Source of the DNA: Nostoc carneum NIES-2107
GTDB taxonomy: Bacteria; Cyanobacteriota; Cyanobacteriia; Cyanobacteriales; Nostocaceae
Reading direction: 5' to 3'
Length of the DNA stretch: 64,000 nucleotides
NCBI GenBank assembly: GCA_002368155.1
Contig: AP018180.1
Coordinates: 1,769,947 to 1,833,946, forward strand
Below, piece after piece: positions 53,578 through 64,000 of the stretch; the stretch's first letter is position 1, and every line of letters starts with the position of its first letter. A model generated the notes under the pieces. That model searched no databases. It had not been told where the DNA came from and was given only the letters and a program-made list of their open reading frames with translations. Made by a program: the position numbers and the translations under genes.

Positions 53578-55720
53578 GACTTTGTCCGCAAGCATCTAGA
53601 ACAAGTCCGGCTTTTACGAGCGCATCTTGAATTTGGGCGATTGCTGCCGTTTGAGAGCCTGTTTCTTTAGAAAGAATGGCGATGCTTTTTTTTGCTAATT
53701 GGCTGTGCGTTTGGGCATCTAGTTGTGCCGATGAGTGGATGATTACAGGAATCGAATTAGTGACAGAATTGCTTTTAAGCTCCTTGAGTACATCAAACCC
53801 ATTGAACTCTGGCATTTCCAAGTCAAGTACGATCGCAGTTGGTTGCTCGCGTTGTGCCAAATTTAATCCTTCCCGTCCGTTCATGGCCTCTAAAATACTC
53901 AATTGTGTATTTACCAACAACTGCTTCACCAAATACCGATAGGCAGGGTCATCGTCAATTAACAAGATTTTTTGAGGCTTGTTCTGATTAATTAGCGTAT
54001 TAAGTTTGTTCAACAACTGCAATCTGTCTACAGGCTTAATCAGAAAACCGTTGGCTCCTAGCGCCAGTGCTTGCTTCTCGTTATCAATGATAGTAATCAC
54101 GAGTACGGGGATGGTGCGTGTTGTTTCATCTCCTTTGATTTCTCGCAAGAACGTCCAGCCGTTTTGTCCTTCTAGCATAATATCTAGCATAATCGCCGCT
54201 GGTCGGACTTGTTGTAATACTTGCCTTGCCTGAGCTAAAGTCCGGGTGGCAATTAATTGATAGATTGACTGCTGAAGGTGATTTTCGTAAATAAATAGTG
54301 TTTCTGGATGATCTTCAACCGCCAGAATGGGCAGGCGAGTTAGCTCAAGTGATGCGATCGGTTGCCGTAGGGTGGGAAATTCAGTTCCATGTGGGTAGAT
54401 GATCGGAATCGATGCCGTAAAGGTGGAACCTTTACCCAGCTTACTTTTAACCGAAATGCTACCCCCGAGTAGCTCTGTTAGCTTGCGCGATAAAGGCAAT
54501 CCTAACCCGGTTCCCTTCACCTGCTTTTGCAGAGAAGACTCAATTTGGACAAAATCTTCAAAAATGCGCTCTTGATCGGCGATCGCAATGCCGATGCCTG
54601 TATCGGAGACGGAGAATGTTACGGTATGACCCCTTTGCATAGCGCTGACACGCACTTCTCCCTGCTCGGTAAATTTGAGTGCATTGGAGACAAAGTTTCT
54701 CAAAATTTGCGCGACTTTGCCCTCATCGCTATATATCTGCCCAATGCCTTCAGGTTCCTCAACAATCAGCACCACAGAGGAGCCTTGAACTAATAATGGG
54801 CGCAGCATTCCCCGCAGTGTACCAAATAAGTCACTAACTTCAAAGCAACTGGGACGCACTTCAATTTTTCCAGCTTCCACCTTTGCTAAATCCAACAGGT
54901 CATTGACCAAATCTGATAATCCGCTCGCCGCTTTGTGGATGAATGTCACCTGCTTTTCTTGCTCTGCGGTCAAATCACCATCCATCCGTGCCAGTAGCAT
55001 CTGAGATAGGGACAGAATCGAGTTCAGCGGTGTGCGAAACTCATGGCTCATATTCGAGAGAAAGCGGGTTTTTAGCTCGTTTGCCTTTTGCAAAGAATCT
55101 GCCTTCTCATCCAGTTCCGCGTAGAGGGCAACCACACCACGATTAGTATCTTCCAGTTCTCGGTTAAGCTGGGTCAGTTCTTCTTCGCGCTTGCGTAACT
55201 CTGCCATTGCCCGCAGTAATTCCTGGTTTTGGCGCTGGATCTCTTCATAGGGATTCTGGGGCGATCGCTTAATTAAAGTTTCTCGAATCTGCTGCAATTG
55301 CAAATCGGTAAAATCAGGTGTGCGCTTCGACAACCTTTTACTCATCACCACCGTTGTTCCCTGTCCAGGCTGCGATTCCATCTCAAAGAAATCCATCAGT
55401 CTGCGACTGCCCATGATGCCTAAACCCATTCCTGTAACAGAGGTGTAGCGTCCTGCCAAAACCTCTGCCAGATGAGGAATGCCCTCACCGCGATCCTGAA
55501 TCCGAATCACAAACTCCTGCGGCTCTCCTGCCACAGAAAATTCAACTGTTCCACCTCTAGCATACTGAAAGGCGTTGCGGGCAATTTCTGAAACTGCCGT
55601 TGCCAATCTTGTCTGATCTTGAGTATCAAAACCCAGCTGCTCTGCAATCTCACGAGTTCGCTGCCGAGCTTGGACAACATCCTGTTCGTAGTGGATTTCG
55701 AGCGTGAAAACAATTGTCAC
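53570..55720 (-). CDS. Hybrid histidine kinase with N-terminal RsbT/RsbW-like ATPase and two receivers
   Basis: A 716-residue protein with a GTG start. Residues about 1-135 form a stand-alone-type GHKL domain (TAVSEIARNAFQYA, DRGEGIP, GMGLGIMGSRRL) like RsbT/RsbW switch kinases. Then come a coiled coil (about 165-215), HisKA (SHEFRTPLNS near 225), HATPase (GLGLPLSRKL) and two receivers (IMLDIMLEG; IVLDLEMPEF). It contains two different GHKL domains, so it may link serine/threonine partner switching to His-Asp phosphorelay. The next kinase gene overlaps its stop by 8 bp. Confidence 0.9.
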   Translation of the reverse strand: MTIVFTLEIHYEQDVVQARQRTREIAEQLGFDTQDQTRLATAVSEIARNAFQYARGGTVEFSVAGEPQEFVIRIQDRGEGIPHLAEVLAGRYTSVTGMGLGIMGSRRLMDFFEMESQPGQGTTVVMSKRLSKRTPDFTDLQLQQIRETLIKRSPQNPYEEIQRQNQELLRAMAELRKREEELTQLNRELEDTNRGVVALYAELDEKADSLQKANELKTRFLSNMSHEFRTPLNSILSLSQMLLARMDGDLTAEQEKQVTFIHKAASGLSDLVNDLLDLAKVEAGKIEVRPSCFEVSDLFGTLRGMLRPLLVQGSSVVLIVEEPEGIGQIYSDEGKVAQILRNFVSNALKFTEQGEVRVSAMQRGHTVTFSVSDTGIGIAIADQERIFEDFVQIESSLQKQVKGTGLGLPLSRKLTELLGGSISVKSKLGKGSTFTASIPIIYPHGTEFPTLRQPIASLELTRLPILAVEDHPETLFIYENHLQQSIYQLIATRTLAQARQVLQQVRPAAIMLDIMLEGQNGWTFLREIKGDETTRTIPVLVITIIDNEKQALALGANGFLIKPVDRLQLLNKLNTLINQNKPQKILLIDDDPAYRYLVKQLLVNTQLSILEAMNGREGLNLAQREQPTAIVLDLEMPEFNGFDVLKELKSNSVTNSIPVIIHSSAQLDAQTHSQLAKKSIAILSKETGSQTAAIAQIQDALVKAGLVLDACGQSHV

Positions 55721-56113
55721 GTCGCTTTGCTCCAGTTCAAAATAGCACTTTCTTTAGGGCTTGTAACCACCACCTAGAGGTCTGCCTCATTAATTTTGCG
55801 GGGTTGCGAGATATCCGACTTCTTTAAAAATTCGGGTATCTGAACACCTTAATCTCTCAGAAATAATGACATGAACCACACTAGAAGCACTACTGAATTT
55901 TAATTGATTATTCCTTATGAGTGCTGCTCATGGAGTCTCTTGCAGAAAGAATATAATCTCAAGGTGGAAGCTCTTACAGGCTGCACGAAACACGGAAACG
56001 TGAAGACGGAAGCTCTAACAGGAAAGGCAGAAGCTCTTAGGGACTTCCAGAAAATAAATTATCCCATTTACTCAGATAATATTTTTCTTTCTCCCCCTGC
56101 CCCCTGACTTGTA

Positions 56114-56196
56114 ATACCAATTTGAAAAAAGAATGCGACAGTAGGGGCAAGGCATTGCCTTGTCCTCTAGAATAATTGATGTGTCGCAAACACTAT
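56114..56196. repeat. 100-bp MITE-like repeat, copy 3
   Basis: Begins ATACCAATTTGAAAAAAG, has the core GACAGTAGGGGCAAGGC, and runs to CGCAAACACTATAG; the right terminus is degraded. Confidence 0.7.
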
Positions 56197-56390
56197 AGCG
56201 GTTATCGGTTGAGTCCACACACTCTTAAGGGCACGGCAGTGCCGATGCCCCTACAATCTGTCTGACATTGTGTAATTAATTTTGTGTAACTACTTATTCA
56301 CCTGCGTAGGCGTTGGCGTAGCCTCTCGTAGAGAAGCCCGCCGTAGGCATCGCAAACTCGCCAACAACAGAAGCCACTATTGTTAAGACA

Positions 56391-56616
56391 GTAGCGGCTA
56401 TTCTCAACTCAGTAGCGGCTATTCTCAACTCAGTAGCGGCTATTCTCAACTCAGTAGCGGCTATTCTCAACTCAGTAGCGGCTATTCTCAACTCAGTAGC
56501 GGCTATTCTCAACTCAGTAGTGGCTATTCTCAACTCAGTAGTGGCTATTCTCAACTCAATAGTGGCTATTCTCAACTCAATAGTGGCTTTCCTCAACTCA
56601 ATAGCGGCTTTCCTGA
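56391..56616. repeat. 21-bp tandem repeat array (about 10.5 copies)
   Basis: Unit GTAGCGGCTATTCTCAACTC plus A, with variants GTAGTGG, ATAGTGG and ATAGCGG toward the right end. The period of 21 keeps all frames open: minus-strand translation gives TELRIAA heptads (frame 56294-56596), plus-strand gives SVAAILN heptads. I treat it as a non-coding minisatellite; no ribosome-binding site is seen. Confidence 0.9.
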
Positions 56617-56665
56617 TGTTTCCTACCTCTTGTTTTTGCCTGTTGCCTTCTTAAGATGAGTAATT

Positions 56666-56765
56666 ATACCAATTTGAAAAAAGAATGCAACAGATGGTAG
56701 GGGCAAGGCATTGCCTTGCCCTCGAGAATATATTGATGTGTCGCAAACATTATTTGAATTGGTAT
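56666..56765. repeat. 100-bp MITE-like repeat, copy 4
   Basis: The best-preserved member: ATACCAATTTGAAAAAAG at the left, TTTGAATTGGTAT at the right, inner palindrome AAGGCATTGCCTT. It is exactly 100 bp and lies 82 bp from the SpoIIE gene stop. Confidence 0.8.
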
Positions 56766-56813
56766 AAGTAGGGAACTCTTAACAGGGAACAGGCAAAAAC
56801 CATATACTTATAT

Positions 56814-56848
56814 GCATGGCGGTGAAAATTTTTTCATTGGGACTGCCT
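56814..56848. repeat. Dispersed repeat (CACCGCCATGCA type), copy 2
   Basis: Reverse complement of the 19356-19393 repeat (TGCATGGCGGTGAAAA, then TTCATTGGGACTGCC). It ends at the last base of the SpoIIE stop codon. Confidence 0.65.
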
Positions 56849-57852
56849 TAACTGCCCATTCCTTTCGCCACTAACACCGTCACATCATCCCGGTCTCGGT
56901 TAAAGTCTCGGTATAAGACACCTGCAATCAGGCTGGGGTGTTTTTGACTCAAGCCTGGATAGCGATCAAGCTGCCACTTACTATCTAATCCATCAGAATG
57001 CATAATTAAAAGTCCGTTGGCATACCAGGGGTAGCTAAACTCTTGAATTTTGCGAATTTCATGTCCCACCGTGCCGTTGTTAGATATCAAATGGTGGCGT
57101 TTAGTCAAGGAGAAAATGCTGGCAGCGATATTACCAATGCCGGCAAAGCGGACAGACTGTTGTTCAAAGTCGATTTCAGCAATGGCGAGTGCTGCTCCTC
57201 TTGTACTTCGCAAGGCGGCGTGGGCAGCTTGGACGATCGCACCAGGCGCGCGATGATGTTCTTGAAAAATTCTGACAGCTTGTGAAGCAGCAGTGGCAGC
57301 AGCAGGCCCATGCCCTAAGCCATCGGCTACCAGCAACAGGCTATGGCAACGATCAACTTGATATGCCCAGGCATCTCCAGAAACTTCCTCTCCCCGTTTG
57401 GGCAAACAGATCGCCCCAATTTCTAAGGTCTTTTGGGGTAAATGGGGTGTCGAGTCTGACCAAAGGTGAGCCAGGAGAGCCGTCCCTTGGTTGCGAATCG
57501 AGTAAATTTCACATAAACCAGAGAGGCGACGAATTGCGCCCAGTCCATTACCTAAAGTTCCGGCTGTGGAAAAGCCATCTTGCAAACACTCATCCACATC
57601 AACCATTCCCCGCCCTTTATCTAGCGATAAGACTTCAATACCGATGGCTGAATTATGTTCGATCAATCTTAGTAACAATACTCCACCCTGACCATGCTGG
57701 ATCAGATTACTCGCTATCTCTGTCACCACAATAGCAACCTTGCCTTTTTCCGTGTCCTGAAAGCCGAGCCGAGTTGCTAAAGCGATCGCTACTCGTCGGG
57801 CTTCGCCGGTCTGGCTAGATTCAGTAATCGAAATGGCAACAGATTCTAGCAT
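56848..57852 (-). CDS. SpoIIE/RsbX-type phosphatase fused to an RsbT-like ATPase domain
   Basis: From the ATG at 57852 (MLESVAIS) there are 334 residues; an upstream TTG would overlap rsbT. Residues about 5-135 are a GHKL domain (VVTEIASNLIQHGQGG, GNGLGAIRRL). About 140-330 form a PP2C/SpoIIE phosphatase: SGDAWAY, VADGLGHGPAAATAA, RFAGIGNIAA and MHSDGLDSKW. In Bacillus RsbX dephosphorylates RsbR/RsbS, and this fusion could reset the same proteins. The ATG follows the rsbT stop by one base (TAAAATG). It is the fourth gene of the rsbR-S-T operon. Confidence 0.88.
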   Translation of the reverse strand: MLESVAISITESSQTGEARRVAIALATRLGFQDTEKGKVAIVVTEIASNLIQHGQGGVLLLRLIEHNSAIGIEVLSLDKGRGMVDVDECLQDGFSTAGTLGNGLGAIRRLSGLCEIYSIRNQGTALLAHLWSDSTPHLPQKTLEIGAICLPKRGEEVSGDAWAYQVDRCHSLLLVADGLGHGPAAATAASQAVRIFQEHHRAPGAIVQAAHAALRSTRGAALAIAEIDFEQQSVRFAGIGNIAASIFSLTKRHHLISNNGTVGHEIRKIQEFSYPWYANGLLIMHSDGLDSKWQLDRYPGLSQKHPSLIAGVLYRDFNRDRDDVTVLVAKGMGS

Positions 57853-57853
57853 T

Positions 57854-58258
57854 TTATTTCCATAGTACAATTGTTACGCGCGTTCCTTCTCCCACCACAG
57901 AATGAATCTCAAACTCGTTAGCCAGTCGTTTGGCACCGCCCAGTCCCATACCTAACCCGCTGCCTGTGGTGAACCCATCCTTCAGCGCCAGATCGATATT
58001 CGGAATTCCTGGCCCCTGATCTTCAAAGGTTAGCCTCAGTCCTCGTCGTCTTCCTTCCTGAAACGTTTCTAGCTTGACTGTGCCACCTCCCCCATATTCT
58101 AGGGTATTGCGGGCTAACTCACTGGCTGCGGTCACAATTTTAGTTTGATCTACTAAGCTAAAGCCAATTTCCAAGCTAAACTGGCGCACGGTTTGTCGAA
58201 CTAAGACTACATCACCAGAAGATTGAATTTTGAGCGTTTCAGTCTTCTCCATCGTCAT
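57854..58258 (-). CDS. RsbT-like serine/threonine switch kinase
   Basis: The ATG at 58258 (MTMEKTETL) gives 134 residues; a longer start at 58300 would overlap the rsbS gene by 62 bp. GHKL motifs are complete: VTAASELARNTLEYGGGG (N box), EDQGPGIPN (G1) and SGLGMGLGGAKRL (G2). In stressosomes RsbT phosphorylates RsbR and RsbS, is then released and activates a phosphatase. The start lies in the last codons of rsbS, overlapping by about 20 bp. No cognate anti-sigma factor or sigma-B is visible, so the output differs from Bacillus. Confidence 0.88.
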   Translation of the reverse strand: MTMEKTETLKIQSSGDVVLVRQTVRQFSLEIGFSLVDQTKIVTAASELARNTLEYGGGGTVKLETFQEGRRRGLRLTFEDQGPGIPNIDLALKDGFTTGSGLGMGLGGAKRLANEFEIHSVVGEGTRVTIVLWK

Positions 58259-58652
58259 CTGCACTCCGTTTGGTGGCAGCGACCTGATTTGTGGTTTCAT
58301 TGAGTGACGCTCGCAACAGGGCCATTCCCTTTTCTAAGTTTAGGGCAGTCCGAATGCCCGTCAGCGATAACCCCAATTCTACCAAGGTAATTGCCACAGC
58401 AGGCTGCATCCCAACGACAACTGTTTGAGCATCTAGCACTTGTGACATTCTGGCAATGTTGCCTAAAATCCTCCCAATGAAGGAATCAACAATCTCTAAT
58501 GCAGAAATATCAATCAATACACCGTGAGCGTGAGTTTGCGCGATGCGGTTGGTCAAGTCATCCTGTAGCGTCATGGCCAGGCGATCATGCATATCCACTT
58601 GGATCGTCACCAGCAGGTAATTGCCCATTTTGAGTATGGGAATACGTTCCAT
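58239..58652 (-). CDS. RsbS-like STAS domain protein
   Basis: A 137-residue STAS protein with an AGGAGA ribosome-binding site five bases before the ATG. The N-terminal RIPILKMGNYLLVTIQVDM and the conserved loop IDISALEIVDSFIGRIL, with its phosphorylatable serine (in DSF), match RsbS antagonists. It would bind RsbT and hold it in a stressosome core together with RsbR. It starts 17 bp after the rsbR stop. A polar tail of about 20 residues after the STAS domain is longer than in Bacillus RsbS. Confidence 0.87.
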   Translation of the reverse strand: MERIPILKMGNYLLVTIQVDMHDRLAMTLQDDLTNRIAQTHAHGVLIDISALEIVDSFIGRILGNIARMSQVLDAQTVVVGMQPAVAITLVELGLSLTGIRTALNLEKGMALLRASLNETTNQVAATKRSADDDGED

Positions 58653-58669
58653 TAGTTTCTCCTGTCCAC

Positions 58670-59521
58670 CTATTGGGGTTGAGCGCGGGTGATTGTCACT
58701 CCCAAACGTTTTAGCGCCATTAGAAAGGCATCGGCTAAGGTTGCTTTTGTGATGACATCAGTCAAATCAATACCGAGATAAACGATGGTTTGGGCAATTT
58801 GAGGACGAATACCGCTGATCATACAATCGGCTCCCATGAGACGGGCAGCTGTAACGGTTTTGAGCAGATGTTGAGCAGTGAGGGTATCGACGGTAGGAAC
58901 TCCGGTAATGTCGATGATGGCAACTTCTGATCCAGTTTCGACAATTTTCTGCAATAAAGACTCCATCATCATTTGAGTGCGGACACTATCCAGGGTGCCG
59001 ATAATGGGTAATGCCAAAATTCCCTCCCAGAGTTTAACCACTGGGGTAGACAACTCCATCAACTCTGCCTGCTGCCGCAAAATCACTTCTTCCCGCGTCT
59101 TCTGATATACTTCCATTGTCAGCAATCCCAGCTGATCCAGTAAGTTTGTAGCTAGCCAGATTTCTTCACCTAACGCAATGGGGTCTTGCAATTGCTGACG
59201 CATCCGGTTGAAAAGGGGTTGCTTGAACGAAAAGACGAATGTAGCTGTTTCCGACGGTGTAAAGCCTTGTTGCGATCGCGATCGTGAAATGCTCGTTAGT
59301 ATCTCCCGCACATCCTGCCAGGGTGCTGCTTGAATATTGGTCAACTTGCCCTGGCCAACGGCAATCCGAAACAAGCTCAGGAATTCTCGGCACTCTTCCT
59401 GGAGCTCAGCTTCTTTAATCAAGCCTCTGCGAATATTAACAGTAGCTAACTCCTGAGTCCACTCCGATAACAGATCTGCCTCGAAGGTTTCCAAGATTTC
59501 TGGTATCTTGCTTTCGTGCAT
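58670..59521 (-). CDS. RsbR-like stressosome co-antagonist
   Basis: A 283-residue protein. The N-terminal helical RsbRD-type sensor domain spans about 1-150 (ILETFEADLLSEWTQEL; FVFSFKQPLFNRM), a linker helix about 135-165, and the C-terminal STAS domain about 165-275 with the loop IDITGVPTVDTLTAQHL, where RsbT would phosphorylate threonine. It would form the stressosome shell with RsbS. The N domain is not obviously haem-, flavin- or PAS-type, so the input is unknown. First gene of the four-gene rsbRST operon. Confidence 0.86.
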   Translation of the reverse strand: MHESKIPEILETFEADLLSEWTQELATVNIRRGLIKEAELQEECREFLSLFRIAVGQGKLTNIQAAPWQDVREILTSISRSRSQQGFTPSETATFVFSFKQPLFNRMRQQLQDPIALGEEIWLATNLLDQLGLLTMEVYQKTREEVILRQQAELMELSTPVVKLWEGILALPIIGTLDSVRTQMMMESLLQKIVETGSEVAIIDITGVPTVDTLTAQHLLKTVTAARLMGADCMISGIRPQIAQTIVYLGIDLTDVITKATLADAFLMALKRLGVTITRAQPQ

Positions 59522-60060
59522 CGTTCCTATAGGGCAACCGCCTTCATTAGTCCAAAATCAGTGTATGCTGATTCAGCCCAACGTGAAAGCTGAAGTTGGA
59601 GAGCGATTTTTTTCACAGAGATTGGCAACATCCATAAGTGAGCTCATGCATCATCAATCTGCACTTTCAGCCTTGCCATTTATAGGGTTCCATCCAATAC
59701 TGCTCGGTTAAGGATTGTCAACTCTTAATTTGGTTGGGGGAAAAGGTGAAAGGGTAAGGGTTAAAGGTCTTTTCTTGCCCCTTTCCCCTTAACCTTTTCC
59801 CCTTTACCCCGCCAAGTTGCCTTGGCGTACTACTAGGGACTTCCAGAGAATAAATTACCCAATTTATTTAATGAGATTTTTCTGGACTCCCCCTGCTACC
59901 TGCCCCTCTGCCTGCATAGCGATTGGTTATTTTTTTAAGTGGAAGTCCCCTAGCTTCCACCCATATTCAGGATTTCCGCTGTTTTACTCCCACCTCAATC
60001 ACCAATCGCCAAATGAGCGAAGTTACGCCGAGAAGGTCTTCAAGAGTTTCTCGCTCTCGA
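59522..60060. other. 539-bp non-coding region between rsbR and katG
   Basis: Contains the partial MITE-like repeat at 59693-59808 and the AGGGACTTCCAGAGAATAAA repeat at about 59835-59905 (other copy at 56039). The first 170 bp next to rsbR should carry its promoter. No ORF is supported and no terminator behind katG is evident. Confidence 0.45.
59693..59808. repeat. MITE-like repeat with CAATACTGCTCGGTTAAGG end, partial copy 3
   Basis: Same order as copy 1 (terminus, GGAAAAGGTGAAAGGG, then TTTTCTTGCCCCTTTCCCC) but the right inverted end is missing or replaced. Confidence 0.7.
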
Positions 60061-62637
<2,577 letters not shown>

Positions 62638-62664
<27 letters not shown>

Positions 62665-62958
62665 ACGAATTCCTTGATTAAAGCGATCGCGAATACCTCT
62701 AACTCGCTCCATCACTACAGGAAAGTCAACCTGAACCTGCTGAGTATGAATCCCCAGTTTGGTTGCCTGACGGGCGCGGCCTGCAGCATGAGCAGCGGCT
62801 AAAAACGCTTTAGAAGGAGTACACCCATAGTTAATGCAACTACCACCTAACACATCCCGTTCAAAAAGTACAACTTTGTGTCCCGCTTTGGCAAAATCTG
62901 CGGCGAAAGGAATGCCACCTTGTCCGCTACCAATCACAATCAAATCTGCGGTTTCCAT
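62638..62958 (-). pseudogene. Truncated pyridine nucleotide-disulfide reductase (mercuric reductase-like)
   Basis: Only the N-terminal ~98 residues of a class I flavin disulfide reductase remain. The start is the ATG at 62958 (METADLIVIG), with AGGGGG eight bases upstream. Present are the FAD-binding GSGQGG and the redox motif GGSCINYGCTPSK. Sequence homologous to the family stops after RDRFNQGI; the last residues (RHLNCIISC) come from a dispersed repeat. A full enzyme has about 450-500 residues, so the NAD(P) and dimerisation domains are lost. The promoter and start look intact. Confidence 0.85.
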
Positions 62959-62985
62959 TTCTACACCCCCTTCATCCTTGAGCAA

Positions 62986-63331
62986 TAGCGATGTCTACGA
63001 CAAGCCGCCTTCCGGCTACGCACTTACCCCCAGTTTACGGTCAAATACCATGCACAGAACTCATAAAATCTTGAACAACAGTCATAGCAAATGCACAGTC
63101 TCTGAGGGTACAGGTGCTCTTACAAAAAATAGGCTAATTGAATACTATAGCAATCCGCTCTTGGATTTGTTGAAGGCTAATTTTTAATGTGTTTATCTTG
63201 AGTATTTGATGTTTTTTTCTGATTGTGCAATTGAACTTTTTCGATTTACACTAAAGAGTTGCGATTAATAATTGCTAACTGTTATCTCTTTTTAAAGAAA
63301 CTTATCAAAAATTTCATCAATCCTGAGAAAG
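62986..63331. other. Intergenic region without supported genes
   Basis: About 345 bp. A GCCGCCTTCCGGCTACGC palindromic repeat lies at about 63004-63022; the rest is AT-rich and unremarkable. Confidence 0.35.
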
Positions 63332-63535
63332 ATGTATTTACACTCAGTAATCATTTCAGGAGATGAGCGCAAAACTCAGGTACATACTTGCATAGATAGT
63401 CCTCATGCCCTAGCAAATTACTCAGCAAGAGGTTTCCAAATCATCAGCAAGCTGATTTTTTCCTTTAAATCCGAAAACTCTGGGGCAGAGAGAATACAGC
63501 TAGAGGCGCGTGCACAGAAACGTTATACCTACTAA
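63332..63535 (+). CDS. Possible small protein, unknown
   Basis: A 67-residue frame (MYLHSVIISGDERKTQVH) with no recognised motif, no membrane segment and only a weak GAGAAAG before the ATG. It lies 57 bp upstream of the substrate-binding lipoprotein gene on the same strand. It may be real or chance; I favour chance. Confidence 0.2.
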   Translation: MYLHSVIISGDERKTQVHTCIDSPHALANYSARGFQIISKLIFSFKSENSGAERIQLEARAQKRYTY

Positions 63536-63592
63536 ATTTTTGGGAATCATTGGTTTTAAGTAAAGTTTTCCCAGAGTTAGGATTTGTAGGTC

Positions 63593-64000
63593 ATGAAAGT
63601 TCCTCAAATTATTGGCAAATTGGGTATCTGGTGGAAGCAAAAGCTGAAGTTAGGTATCAAGCCTACCTTGTTGTATTTGTTTATAATCACCTTTTCTCTT
63701 ACCTGTGTGAGCAGTGGCTGTAGTTTTGGACAAGACCAATCTTTTAAACCGCTGCGGGTTGGAATTACAAGCTGGGCGGGGTTTGATATTGTACGCTATG
63801 CTCAACCAGCCGGAATCTTTAAACAGCGAGGGCTAGAAGTTGAGTTGGTGCAATTTGATAACCAGCAAGATTCTAGTCGGGCTGTACTCCGAGGCGGATT
63901 AGATGCAGCATTTGTTTCTTTTTGGGATGTGATGCAAGTTGACCCTGGCAACGATCAGCCTGTGGTATTAATGACAACAAATATCTCTGCGGGAGCAGAC
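63593..64000 (+). CDS. ABC transporter substrate-binding lipoprotein (SsuA/TauA/THI5-like), partial
   Basis: Runs off the right edge; 136 codons are visible. The N-terminus is basic, then hydrophobic (LLYLFIITFSLTCV) with a VSSGC lipobox, so it is probably lipid-anchored. The mature part begins PLRVGITSWAGFDIVRYAQ, then AGIFKQRGLEVELVQFDN and DAAFVSFWDVM, typical of periplasmic binding proteins for nitrate, sulfonates, taurine or thiamine precursors. The ligand cannot be decided from this fragment. Permease and ATPase genes may follow outside the window. Confidence 0.85.
   Translation, partial: MKVPQIIGKLGIWWKQKLKLGIKPTLLYLFIITFSLTCVSSGCSFGQDQSFKPLRVGITSWAGFDIVRYAQPAGIFKQRGLEVELVQFDNQQDSSRAVLRGGLDAAFVSFWDVMQVDPGNDQPVVLMTTNISAGAD

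Larger units (their letters stand above)
55721..56847. other. 1.1-kb repeat-filled region inside the signalling cluster
   Basis: Separates the SpoIIE gene from the downstream hybrid kinases. It holds GGAAGCTCTTACAGG-type direct repeats (about 55961-56040), an AGGGACTTCCAGAAAATAAA repeat (56039-56106; second copy at 59835), two 100-bp-family copies, CGTAGC-type palindromes (about 56305-56350) and the 21-bp tandem array. No supported gene. Confidence 0.6.

Noticed and set aside
55904-56107. 67-codon plus-strand frame with EALTG repeats
   Set aside because: The sequence is made of GGAAGCTCT-type direct repeats and the AGGGACTTCC dispersed repeat.

Overview
The window reads as chromosomal DNA from a filamentous, probably heterocyst-forming cyanobacterium (Nostocales: Nostoc, Calothrix, Tolypothrix or a relative). 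The octamer GCGATCGC (HIP1) is very frequent, base composition is AT-leaning, and heptameric and short dispersed repeats fill the gaps. The gene content is cyanobacterial: PSRP-3/Ycf65, a PEP-CTERM protein, an LpxB-related protein of the TIGR03492 type, a WD40 kinase, an HstK-type kinase hybrid and several CHAT/TPR proteins. I recognised no tRNA, rRNA or CRISPR array. Gene names rest on motifs read by eye; no database search was run.

Layout. 1-3.7 kb: a two-gene oxidoreductase operon (SDR, FMN reductase), a DM13 lipoprotein and a GAF histidine kinase. 3.9-13 kb: a 1405-residue SNF2 helicase divergent from a CHAT protease/NB-ARC/TPR protein of bacterial NLR type. Its TPR tail is a run of nearly identical 120-bp repeats with two compensating frameshifts. 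A very dense HIP1 cluster and a convergent small membrane protein follow. 13-25 kb: mostly single genes (YjbQ, PEP-CTERM protein, SDR, atypical WD40 kinase, PSRP-3, four-helix bundle protein, HAD phosphatase, purple-acid-type phosphatase, ArsC/Spx-like protein, VWA protein, SMI1/KNR4 protein). 25-26.3 kb: a long non-coding gap with one CRISPR-like repeat and strong hairpins. 26.3-34.4 kb: LpxB-related protein, ABC exporter, CutA, phosphoglucomutase, a Rieske-type oxygenase lacking its Rieske centre, and an NTF2-like secreted protein. 34.5-40 kb: a giant Ser/Thr kinase-AAA-GAF-histidine kinase. 40.4-42.6 kb: a small gene split by an IS1182-family element with a CTAG target duplication. 43-51.5 kb: an exported 1916-residue TPR/CHAT protein and a serine beta-lactamase-like protein with C-terminal repeats. 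51.5-59.5 kb: two hybrid histidine kinases and an RsbR-RsbS-RsbT-SpoIIE cluster, all on the minus strand. 60-63 kb: a GC-richer katG next to a truncated flavin reductase. At the right edge an ABC-transporter substrate-binding lipoprotein begins and runs off the window.

How the genes fit together. The 51.5-59.5 kb block looks like a partner-switching (stressosome-like) signalling unit. RsbR/RsbS scaffold proteins and the RsbT kinase would feed a SpoIIE phosphatase, and the two hybrid kinases downstream, one carrying an RsbT/W-like ATPase domain at its N-terminus, probably belong to the same pathway. The 8.4-12.2 kb CHAT-NB-ARC-TPR gene is the strongest candidate for an unusual system: a caspase-like, NTP-switched sensor whose recognition repeats are homogenised except at a few codons and vary in length at one site. 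The window also holds several small mobile-repeat families, including a 100-bp MITE-like family, a family ending in GACTCAATACT, a 70-bp pair and a nested repeat. Some of these touch gene ends and two appear to have supplied stop codons.
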